Position numbers and translations under genes: made by a program. A model generated the notes under the pieces. The model did no database searches, was not told where the DNA came from, and worked only from the letters and a program-made list of their open reading frames with translations. From Chrysoperla carnea (Eukaryota > Arthropoda > Insecta > Neuroptera > Chrysopidae), in assembly GCF_905475395.1 (NCBI RefSeq), contig NC_058337.1, positions 130,841,960 to 130,905,959 of the forward strand: a DNA stretch of 64,000 nucleotides. Direction: 5' to 3'. Position 1 is the first letter of the stretch. Every line of letters begins with the position of its first letter. Positions 12,801-22,601 of the stretch are shown here, in pieces.

Positions 12801-15800
12801 TAATCCATTTATCATCGCTCAAAACTTGCGTGTTCTGTGGCTTCAGAAGCAACGAAAGAATCCTATATTTCCTAGTCCAATGTACATTTTATGCAAGTCT
12901 GAGAGAAGTCTACTGGAGAACCGAAGTCATGAACGGTTCTGATTACGAAATTCTGGGAAAAATGCTAGGTGTCTCTGAAAAACTCGAAAATATATTCGTT
13001 TTGTTATTTTGAGCTCTTCAAACTCAAAAAATAGCTGTTCTATGCTTTTAAGCTCTTAAGGCTCGAAAGCTTAATGAAAATTTGATAAAACACTTTGTTT
13101 CATCTTCAAACTACCATAACTTTTCAATGAGCACCATAGCAATTAAAGCTGTGAGCAGCAACAATTTATTTGATCAAATTTGACCCGGAAAAATCGGGAG
13201 TTAAGCTGGCGTGACCGGTTTGTGAACTAACCGGTGTCCAAACTTTCCCGACTTCCGGTTTATATTTTGTTGCTGACTCTACACACCTTGAGAAGTCACC
13301 TCAGGAGCAGCAAAAAATTATTTGATCAAAAATAACCCGGAAAAATCGATAGTTAAGCTGGCGTGACCGGTTTGTGAACTAACCGGTGTCCAAACTTTCC
13401 CGGCTTCCGGTTTATATTTTGTTGCTGACTCTACACACCTTGAGAAGTCACCTCAGGAGCAGCAACAAATTATTTGATCAAAATTAACCCGGAAAAATCG
13501 GGAGTTAAGCTGGCGTGACCGGTTTGTGAACTAACCGGTGTCCAAACTTTCCCGACTTCCGGTTTATATTTTGTTGCTGACTATATGCACCTTGAGAAGT
13601 CACCTCAGGAGCAGCAACAAATTATTTGATCAAAATTAACCCGGAAAAATCGGGAGTTAAGCTGGCGTGACCGGTTTGTGAACTAACCGGTGTCTAAACT
13701 TTCCCAACTTCCGGTTTATATTTTGTTGCTGACTCTACACACCTTGAGAAGTCACTTCAGGAGCAGCAACAAATTATTTGATCAAAATTAACCCGAAAAA
13801 ATCGGGAGTTAAGCTGGCGTGACCGGTTTGAGAACTAACCGGTGTCCAAACTTTCCCGACTTCCGGTTTATATTTTGTTGCTGACTCTACACACCTTGAG
13901 AAGTCACCTCAGGAGCAGCAACAAATTATTTGATCAAAATTAACCTGGAAAAATTGGGAGTTAAGCTGGCGTGGACAGTATTAAATTTTACAAAAATGGA
14001 AAAATTCAATTTTTCCAAATTTATTTCAAAGCAACAAATTAGCAACAAATTGACTTGCAATCAAGCAATATACCACACCTTTATTAATTTTTTCACGCTA
14101 ACTTAACGTTAAGCTAGATTTGTTGCCGATTTTTTTTGATCGGTTTGAGCAACAAAATCGTTTCTTCGGCAACTAATTAGCAACTAAAAAGCAACAAATT
14201 TTGGCGTTTTTTTTTTTTATTTTCGCCGATTTTGCACTGCTAATTTTACGGACCTATGTTTTTGTCAAATTAATAATTTTTATTTATTTTAAGAGCTGTT
14301 TGTACAATTTTGTGTATAATAATGCTTGTAAGCACCATCTATGATGTATATTTGTACTACGCTAAAAAAGGTAAGTAATAAAAATACATTCACGGGCAAA
14401 GAAATCTAACGTAAAAAGGGATATCTACTTAAAAATTATAATTTCTTTACCCCCAATGTATTTTAGCAGTTTAATGAATAATAACAAATTAAATTCATTG
14501 TAGAAAAACATCACCCGATATTTATTGCTTTTTCATGGTTTACAAATTTCCAAAAATTAACTGAGATAAGTCACAATCCAGATATTTTACCTTGTTTAAA
14601 TGGTATCCGATTTCTAAGTATGTTATGGATAATTTATGGACATCAGACCGAACAAATATATTCACCTTTTACTGCTAACTTACTGGATTTCTATCAGGTA
14701 AGATTTAAATTGGTTAATTTAGATTGATATTTCTATTTCTACAGTTCGTTTGATATAATTATAAAATATTTTGGTTGCTGTTTATTCCGAAATTTAATTA
14801 TCTAATGTGAAAAACATAATTTTATGTTTTTGATTTTTAGTGGCGTACAAAATTTTTTTCCATGCTCCTAATTGGTTTCTCTGTTTCGGTTGATTCATTT
14901 TTCTTATTGAGTGGATGTTTGTTAATGTATGGGTTTTTAAAAATGCAAGCGAAAAAAATTCCTTTTAATATACCGGTTTTTTATTTACATCGTTATATAC
15001 GGTACGTACCTTTTTTTAAATTTTTTTTTTTTTTGATCCAGTTTTTTAAAAATGATCCACGAATGCTCTCGAAAAAAAATCTCTAATGATACAAAAAATT
15101 TCAATCGATTTGAATATTATCTGAGTTAATGAAATCTTGTTTTAGGCTGACACCGTCTTACGCTGCGACAATTGTTTTTATGGTAACATTTTACAGATTT
15201 TTGGGCTCAGGACCCTTATGGGATCCTGAAAATTCGAATGAAGATTGCAAAACATTTTGGTGGGCTGCTTTATTATATATTCAAAATTATGTTACTGTTG
15301 ATCCGGTAATTATAGTACCTATAATCTATATAGTACAGATTCTTTAGAACCATTAAAGATAGAAAAATGGTCTTTAAACCATTTAAATCTAAATAGATGA
15401 ATACTCTTGGCAATATTCGAATTTTGTGCTCCCCAAAACCTATTTTGTAGAAAAAAGAACAATACAAAAATTTGAAGTGTAATGCATCCAGTAAAAAAGG
15501 GACTAGTTAATATTTTCTCTTGATTCAAGAAAATATTTACTTGCTATATAATTTATAAGCAGTGAAATACTTATTATCATGAATTAAATATTGAGATCTT
15601 GACCTGAGGCCCATCAACAGCGTTTTATCCACGAATTTATTTAACTATCTATAAGTTATACATTCAAGAAAATGGGTATAGAATTCACACTGCTCCTTGA
15701 ACTAGCGCCTAGCTATGATTTCAACTATTATGCCTAAATTTTGATTTTAGTGTGTTCCAGTCAGTTGGTATTTACAAGTGGATATGCAGTTTTATATTTT

Positions 15801-18337
15801 AGCACCATTGTTACTCGTACCAATTGCAAAATGGCCAAAAATAACAAATTACCTTTTGTCATCTTTAATCATCATTTTTGTTATAATTCCAACAATGGTT
15901 GCATGGCAATATAGATTTCCGGCTCTTGAGTAAGTACACGTAATTACTAATTCATGGAATCACCTTTGCATTGATTGTAGCTTTTAAAAATTGTTGTTAA
16001 TATCTCACCTATGACAGAGCTGAGGGTAAGCTGTCCATAGTCAAAAGATACAAAATTGGATATAAAGATTGCTTTACATGCTATGAAAAAAAATAAGTCT
16101 GATTTTGGTTCAACATTTTTTTAGTGGAACAGTTAAAATATTTTAGCGATGCCGAAAATGTATTAGTTTGTTCAACTTCCCATACTTTAATATCTCGATT
16201 CTGAGAATTATCACAAACATTCTTAATAACTTCATGATATGGTAGATTCCGAAATAGCTTTGAGAATATGTTACAGAAAAGTTCCATTCTACGGAGGTGT
16301 AGATCCAGTGTACGATCATATCTATTACACACAACCATATACACGTGCAGCTCCTTGGATCTTGGGATTACTTTTGGGTCATATCTTATTTAACAACAAA
16401 AATAAGAAAATTGTTATTAATAAAGTAAGTAGGAAATTTAATCTACTTCATCCCGCCATTAGAGATTTTAAAATAGCTTCAACCTTGCAAACGATAAAGG
16501 CTATAAAATTGAGGTGGAATTTGAGTATCACTGTCTGATTGAGTAGAACAGTTTGAAAAAACAGAATAATAATCTATATATATATAAAAAGAGAGTGTTT
16601 GTTTGTATGTCCCCGATTTTCCCTAAAACTAACCATTGACCTTCGGTAGGGGATTATGTCATTGGGTAGCCCTTAGGCTCCCATTGTGAATAAGGGAGTT
16701 TGGTGGGGGTGGAATTAAAAATGATCTAGGAATTCATAGAAAATAGATTAAAAAAATAGTTCTAATAATTTTCAATAGATGACGCCACTGTCAATAGTAC
16801 AATTTTCACTAGATGGCGCTATTGGAGCAAATGTCTTTCGATTTTTTAGTTCTTATAATTTTCAATAGATGGCGCCACTGTCAATAGTACAATTTTCACT
16901 AGATGGCGCTACTGGCGCAAATGTCTTTCGATTTTTCTCGAAAATTCTGGAATGTTCTATGGATTTCTATCGAATTTTCTAGAACTTTCTCGAATATTCT
17001 CGAATGTTGTATGGATTTTTATTGAATTTTATCAAACTTTCTCGAACAATCTGGAATGTTCCATGGGTTTCTGTCGAATTTTCTAGAATTTTCTCGAACA
17101 TTCTGGAATGTTCTATGGATTTCTATCGAATTTTCTAGAATTTTCTCGAACAATCTGGAATGTTCTATGGATTTCTATCGAATTTTCTAGAACTTTCTCG
17201 AATATTCTGGAATGTTCCATGGGTTTCTATCGATCTTTCCCTTACTTTTCCGTACACACAGAGAGTGTAGACATAATATTGGGATCGGCCAAAAAAATCT
17301 TACTGTTCCGTACACACAGAGAGAATTAAAAAAAAAGTCTTTCATTTAACAATTTTGATATTTAAATGTGCAAAAACAACCCAGCGAAGCGGGTTTAACA
17401 GCTAGTTTATTAATAAAAATTTTTACGTTTTTAGATGTTAGTCTATCCACTTTTCTGTGGATTATCTCGATTGGCATAATGTTGTACACGATATTTGGAT
17501 TTTATCATGAAACTCAACCTGATTATGAATACGATCGTGTATTTAATTCATTATTTATTGGATTACATCGTGTTGCATGGGCTGCTGGACTCTCTTGGAT
17601 TATATTTGCTTGTATACATGGTTATGGTGGCCCAGTGAATTGGTTTTTGTCGTTACCAATATTCCAAGTTTTGGCTAGATTAACATATTCAATATATTTG
17701 ACACATTTTTGGATACAAAACGTTCATAAAAGTTCGGAACAAATGCCGTATATTTTTTCGAATATGCATCTTGTAAGAATATTAAAATAAGCAAATAACA
17801 GGACACTTGTTACTTTGATAGATGAAAAGAGAAAGAATGTCAAATTTCAAAAGCTATTAACATTTTATTTTTCTGGACATGGCCAAATATCGAAGATGAG
17901 CGTTTGTGAGTATTGAAATTTACGATTTGCCTGGCTAAAAATTTCTTGCCGATGTTAAATACGCGTTATTTGACTCTTTATAAATCTTTAGACAATGTCA
18001 TACAAAAATTCCCTTTAAGAAGATAACAGAACTAATATGGTTCTTTTGCGCTGTCTTCAATATTTGTCAAAATGAGAACCGTTTGTGCTGGATATAGAAA
18101 TCCAAAACTCTGACAAATCATCGAAGTAATAATGTGTCGTGTCGTTTGATTTGTATTTAATTTTGTAAAAAAATAATTTTTATTTAATTTTTATTTCAGT
18201 GGTATTTGGTTTGTGGCAATTTACTAACCACGTTAATCGTTTCGGTGTTTTGGACGCTAACATTTGAAACACCGTTTTCGGTTTTAGACACTTTGCTAAT
18301 AAAATCAAGTAAGAAACGTAATTTTTCTGAAACTTAA
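6872..18337 (+). CDS. NRF-6-like acyltransferase gene 2, full length, with a 5-bp exon insertion
   Basis: Complete tandem paralogue of gene 1. Exons: 6872-7088, 7593-7786, 8116-8330, 14294-14370, 14504-14697, 14841-15001, 15146-15305, 15751-15929, 16277-16424 (or -16428), 17435-17772, 18200-18337. The ATG opens a signal peptide (MNFQLFIIAFYFF). The NRF domain follows (IIDASAKFPNG, FGYFDECIQV, ICVPDGCTGKDVEDH), then the acyltransferase-3 block at about residues 263-281 and many membrane segments. The 17435 exon is 5 bp longer than its gene 1 counterpart. With the consensus donor after 16424 the frame meets TAA after about 15 codons. Use of the next GT (after 16428) restores the frame, giving 2025 nt and 674 aa. 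The last exon reads through the gene 1 donor and stops at TAA 18335-18337; AATAAA is at 18418-18423. A 5.3-kb foldback-like element fills intron 3 and a Helitron fills the intron before the 17435 exon. It may be functional by donor shift or a young pseudogene. Confidence 0.82.
9216..10485. repeat. Left-arm tandem array, ~152-bp unit
   Basis: The phrase ggtcacgccagctt recurs at about 9369, 9521, 9673, 9825, 9977, 10129, 10281 and 10433, a period near 152 bp. A variant unit containing cacagctttaattgc occurs at 9439 and again at 10047, giving a four-unit (~608 bp) higher-order repeat. Each unit carries the inverted motif ACCGGTT...AACCGGT. Confidence 0.85.
10486..11640. other. Unannotated internal part of the foldback-like element
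   Basis: AT-rich unique DNA between the left repeat array and the reverse-transcriptase fragment. I see no reading frame with recognisable protein similarity and no clear structure. Confidence 0.4.
11649..13012 (+). pseudogene. Decayed non-LTR (LINE) reverse transcriptase fragment
   Basis: The frame from about 11649 shows reverse-transcriptase blocks in order: VSQGVLQGEVLSPLLF, then the catalytic YADD at about 11835-11846, then LEEYCNINDLQVNTSKTKAL. The segment before this (finger motifs and any endonuclease) is absent, so it is 5'-truncated. A frameshift near 12042 moves the continuation YLGVLFTSS into another frame, which reaches a stop at 12326. A third open piece (12548-13012) has a CxxC motif with later Cys (CVFCGF...QCTFY), as in the C-terminal zinc-knuckle region of some LINEs. 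It is not functional as it stands. It lies between the inverted arms of the foldback-like element. Confidence 0.75.
13127..13970. repeat. Right-arm tandem array (inverted ~152-bp units)
   Basis: Reverse complements of the left-array unit. The phrase gctggcgtgaccggtttg recurs at about 13205, 13357, 13509, 13661 and 13813. It has about five copies against eight on the left, so the arms are unequal. The innermost unit is the variant with caattaaagctgtg. Confidence 0.85.
16573..17405 (+). mobile_element. Non-autonomous Helitron in intron of acyltransferase gene 2
   Basis: Starts TCTATATATATA directly after A and ends with a CCCAGCGAAGCGGG hairpin, a short spacer and CTAG, followed by T. These are the Helitron termini also found at 5125-5652. 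Inside are two ~85-bp repeats (touching 16800 and 16880) and about six ~52-bp repeats. Its end lies 30 bp before the acceptor of the 17435 exon. Confidence 0.85.
16930..17245. repeat. ~52-bp minisatellite inside the Helitron
   Basis: About six diverged tandem units, each of the form ttctcgaa..attctggaatgtt followed by ctatggatttctatcgaat. The Helitron at 5125-5652 has only about two units, which explains most of its shorter length. Confidence 0.75.
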
Positions 18338-18426
18338 AAAGGAATTGAATTTGGTTATAATTGTGTGTTGAGAATGAGATATGTATTAAAAAATAAATAT
18401 TTAAGATACTTTTTTCTAATAAAAAT

Positions 18427-21009
18427 TTAATCATCTGTTACAACAATTGGTAAAACAATCAAGGGCTCTGATTTTTGTGGATTGTCAGCATAAATTGTCC
18501 AAGTTCGTTTAATACAATCAAAAATACCTATAAAGAAAAATTCTATTAAAGTAGTCCGGCCGTCACGTGACTAGCCATCTATATAGTCAACTAGGCAATT
18601 TTTATGACGTAAATGTAATAAAAAGCTCTAAAAATATCGTAAACTAGGTAATTTGTATAACGTAATTGTAATAAAATGCTCCAAAAATATAGTATAAGCG
18701 TCAAAAAGTAAAAAGTTGGAAGTGCGGTAAAATTTTGTTCGCATAAACATAACCTGTGATAAATGTTCTTCATGAAAATTTTTTGAAGCTCAATTACCGA
18801 TTAATTTTTGAACAATTATTGGGAGTTCTTGTGAGTACTGTGTTAAAAATCACTATTTGAAAATGAAATAATTCAAAATTTGGTGCCCCGCAAGAGGCAC
18901 CAAAACTGTGTTTATTGCTATCAATTTGTTCCCGTAATCAATAGGCGATGATTATAATGAAAATGGCTTACCAACAGCAATAGTTTTAACAAGTTTATTT
19001 GGTCCACAATCTCTAAATACTGGATAAATGAAATTTGATTGATCTCCTAACATTTGAGTAACATCTTGTTTCTTTGTTGGTTTCGGATATTTATTGAACG
19101 CTTCCATTCGAGCGATACTACTTTTAAGTCTCGATCCTCCATCTTCCATTGTTGTTAAACGTAAATACCTACAAACATTAATATTTATAAGTTCCGCTTA
19201 GTCTTGAAAAGAGATATCCTCTCTTTAGAGAAACTTACTTATTACAGTGAAAGTAATTTTCACCAGGACCTGTTGTTAATATATTCAGCTGTGATTTATT
19301 AGTTTCAGGTAAAGCTGGTGCTATTTCAACATTATGAAATAGACGATCACCTTTTTGTTTTAAAAATGTCATATTCACGGAACAACCCCCAGTCATACCA
19401 GCTCCACATCCATTATCGAGTAATATTTGCTGAGCTTGATCAAAATTTTCAGCTACTAATAATGCTCGTAGTATGAAATAAAGAGCTATAGTGCACAAAA
19501 AAAAACATAAATACTCTTACATGTTATACTGCTTTTTAACAGGGTTGTCCAATAACATGTTACCAAGAAAATGGGAGAAATTGCTTGGTAAAGAAGTAAA
19601 TACAATTAAATACATACAATGTAAATACAACAAAACGCCAACGATCTCAGGTGCCAAGCGTACATCATCCCTACCAAATTTCAATTAGAAAAGATATTTC
19701 CAAAATTCAGCCGTCTTGAAGTAAATTTTTTCGTGGCGTCCTACTTAACCCATAATAATATTTTTTTTTGGTAACTTACGCGTTTTAACAGTTTTTGTAG
19801 GATGTGGACATAAAGTATTCATGCTAAATACAAGACCATGATGATTATAACTCATTGTAAAACCAGGCAAATGTCCTGCATAGCATAGCGATGTAAATTT
19901 TTCCTCTTTGATTTTCCAACGTCCTTCAGGTTTATCGGAAATTATATGAGCTGAGACTAGATAAAAATGATTTAATAATTCAGCGTATGTATCTTCATTA
20001 TGCCCTAAAATTTCCTATAAAAATATCAATTTGACATTAATGAAAAAATAGTGAACGATATAAATTACTTCTCCAGGTTGATTAATCCATATTGTCGAAC
20101 AGCCAATTGGTTGATCATTTCCTGGACGATTTTGTACCATCGGAGTCATATCGTCCATATGTAGTAAAAATAACTGCAAAAATATAGAATATTATTAATA
20201 ATTTGCCTTGATTTTTAAAAATATGTATATTATGTTTCTTTTATTGCACATATAGGCAATTTATTGTAAATAACGTAGTGTAAGTAGCCTATATTAATTG
20301 AAGTTGTCTTTTTTACTCCATTCAGTTTCGTACACTGAGTATTTTATAACGATTTTCAATGATTTTTTTCTTAAGCATTTGCATTGATATTTAAGTTGAA
20401 CCTTTAACCACATATTCTTTGAGTAAAAGTCTACCTATACAAAAATTTTGAGCTTTTAAATCATGCTCATACATCCTTCAAGTAACGAAAAGCATTTTGC
20501 AATATACCTAAGTATATAAGAAAGTTTCTTGAATTATGAAGTGACAAAAATGCAAATAAATGATTCCTATTTTTTTGAAATTATTTTACCTTATAAAACG
20601 GAACTTGAGCTCCATTCGCAATTCCTTCTATTTCTCGTACATATTGCGGAAAATTCTTCTTGACACATTCTAAAGTTTCATCGAAAATTTGACGGCCTTC
20701 TTTTGTCTCGTAAATTGGTAAACATTCTTCATTTAATGTTCGTGATAATTCCAAAAATTCTTTAATCATGGAACGAAAAGTTCTTCCCTATACAAATAAT
20801 TTTCAAATTGATTTTTAAAAGAAAAACAAGTAAAGTTCTTCTCTTAACATTCTTCAAAAAATGACATTAAAAACAAAATATGTTTTAAAAAACAAAGGCT
20901 AAAAATATTTTTGGTTTGTTTAATAACTTACAATATCAAATCCAACTTCGTAATGAGTTCCTCGGGTATGTATTATTGGAATACATTGACGGCGTCCAAT
21001 ATCTTCCAT
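18427..21009 (-). CDS. Tan-like N-beta-alanyl-dopamine hydrolase (peptidase C45 family)
   Basis: Complete seven-exon gene: 20932-21009, 20590-20787, 20069-20173, 19780-20014, 19239-19485, 18972-19168, 18427-18527 (in transcription order). The 1161 nt encode 386 aa, very close to Drosophila Tan. The N-terminus has HTRGTHYEVGFDIGRTF. Then come YKLFLLHMDDM and the IGCSTIW motif, where Gly116-Cys117 is the expected autocleavage site and Cys117 the catalytic nucleophile. The C-terminus contains CIKRTWTIYADNP. Tan hydrolyses N-beta-alanyl dopamine and carcinine in cuticle pigmentation and histamine recycling. Whether this is the Tan orthologue or a paralogue of the same family cannot be decided by eye. 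Its 3' end faces that of acyltransferase gene 2 at a distance of under 100 bp. Confidence 0.88.
18585..18910. repeat. Intronic repeat fragments and a short hairpin in the Tan-like gene
   Basis: Two related pieces around 18593-18670 (ctaggcaatttttatgacg and ctaggtaatttgtataacg) resemble the interspersed repeat at 6285-6600. A tight inverted repeat (tttggtgcc / ggcaccaaa) lies near 18879-18907. All fall in the last intron of the Tan-like gene. Confidence 0.4.
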
Positions 21010-22560
21010 TTTTTTTATTCAACTCGAGACAAAAATAAAATTAACTTCACTTAGTAGTCTGCTTAATTAATTAACACTTCTCTAATAATTCTTAATATTG
21101 TTCTAAAAATGGTTCTAATTAAAATTAATTAAAGTATAACAGAGACATTACATTAGCTTGATAAATGTTATCAAATTGTGTGTGCAATCGACATGAAGTT
21201 TTATTTACACAATTTTCAAGATTAATAAATAATTTTTATCTAATATTTTCAAAAATGAATTGATTTTTAACAAAATCGATTCTGATCAAAATTATTTACA
21301 TATTTTCTTAAAAATATTTGATAGTTTATCTAATATTGTGCAATATCTAATATTTCGCAATATAATTGATCTTCTATGAATAGGGGAAAGTGTTGTAGTA
21401 TCTAGAATTTTAAAGCCATGCATTAAAATATCGCAATGAAAATTGTCTGTGTGTAGAATAATGTTATTCCTCAACACTATGTATATACTTTTCTTTAATT
21501 TATCATCATGTACCATGAATCATAACCTAAGCACCTAAATTTTAACTGAGGATAGCGCTTTTTTTAAAGTCTAATAATCGTTAAATCTAGTTCACTTTAG
21601 GCAACTGTATCGGAAAATTCTACGCACTTCTCATTCAGGAATCCACGACTTTGAGCGCCGAACAACTTCATCTACTGGTGTTTTTTTGTGATTCGGAGTC
21701 ACTGAAGCTTCTTTTTTTCCCACTTTATAAATAAAACCAACTTAATAAACTTTACCTCCTCACGTTTAAAACTGGTATAAGGTATAACCTGTCAGGTAAA
21801 AAATATACGTTCAGTAAGGTTTATTAACCATATTGCAATGGGTAATTTGTAAATAGACAGTAGAATCAAATTTTTTAAGTTATTTTCTAAAAAATATCTT
21901 CATTTTAGTTTATACCAAAACTAAACCGCATCTACAATCAGTCTTCAGCCTACCAAAATGAATATAAAATACCCTCATGTTAATACAAATACTGACCAGT
22001 AAATAACAATGTATGCCGAAAAACCATATTTTACTTTTATTTAAGGCTGTTCAAAAAGTGTTTAAATATGGTACATTTAATTCATTTCACTTTTCCTAAA
22101 ACTTCCTTTGGATCATTAGTTAAAATTATAATCATTAGATTTACCACTGTATTCGGGAAATTCGTGTTTGGAAAATATAGTGATAATAATAAGGTTAAAA
22201 GTACGAAAAATCGTGAAAAAATAACAATTTACATATTTTATAGAACTTTTTATTTTTTACTATTCAAATTTTATGAAAAAGTTTCAAGCTTTTTATATTT
22301 TTGAAACTATGAATTCTCCAAATATGCACTCCTACTCCGTGTCAAAACTAATATCTAATGAAAGGGTTGTCGCATTTGGCACCCTAGACCATTAAATTTC
22401 TCGTGACGTCATCCACGAAAAGAAATGCAAATGAAAAATATATTTTACAAAATAAAAAAAAAGTTGTTATCATAAAAAGATGTTCATTTACTTGAAATCA
22501 TTTTTAAATAAAAACTCCATGATCCAATATCTAAAATTAACATAATCCTTACCGTTTTGC
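21010..22560. other. Intergenic region upstream of the Tan-like gene
   Basis: About 1.5 kb of AT-rich DNA between the Tan-like start codon and the 3' end of lipase gene A. It must hold the Tan-like promoter. I saw no convincing TATA box and no coding potential. Confidence 0.4.
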
Positions 22561-22561
22561 T

Positions 22562-22567
22562 TTTATT
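22562..22567 (-). terminator. Polyadenylation signal of lipase gene A
   Basis: AATAAA on the minus strand, about 35 bp past the TGA of lipase gene A. Confidence 0.55.
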
Positions 22568-22601
22568 CCAAATAAAAAATGTATAAATCGAATTTGATCA
22601 C

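Larger units (their letters stand above)
8930..14249. mobile_element. Foldback-like composite element with tandem-repeat inverted arms
   Basis: The ends are inverted copies: gtaaaa(a)ttagcagtgcaa begins at 8930 and its reverse complement ends at 14249. Each outer arm has a unique part of about 285 bp (8930-9215 and 13966-14249) followed by ~152-bp tandem repeats: about eight copies on the left (to ~10485) and five on the right (from ~13127). The middle, 10486-13126, holds a decayed non-LTR reverse transcriptase. The architecture resembles Foldback/Galileo-type elements. I see no transposase and no convincing target-site duplication. It lies in intron 3 of acyltransferase gene 2; the matching intron of gene 1 lacks it. 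Confidence 0.75.
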
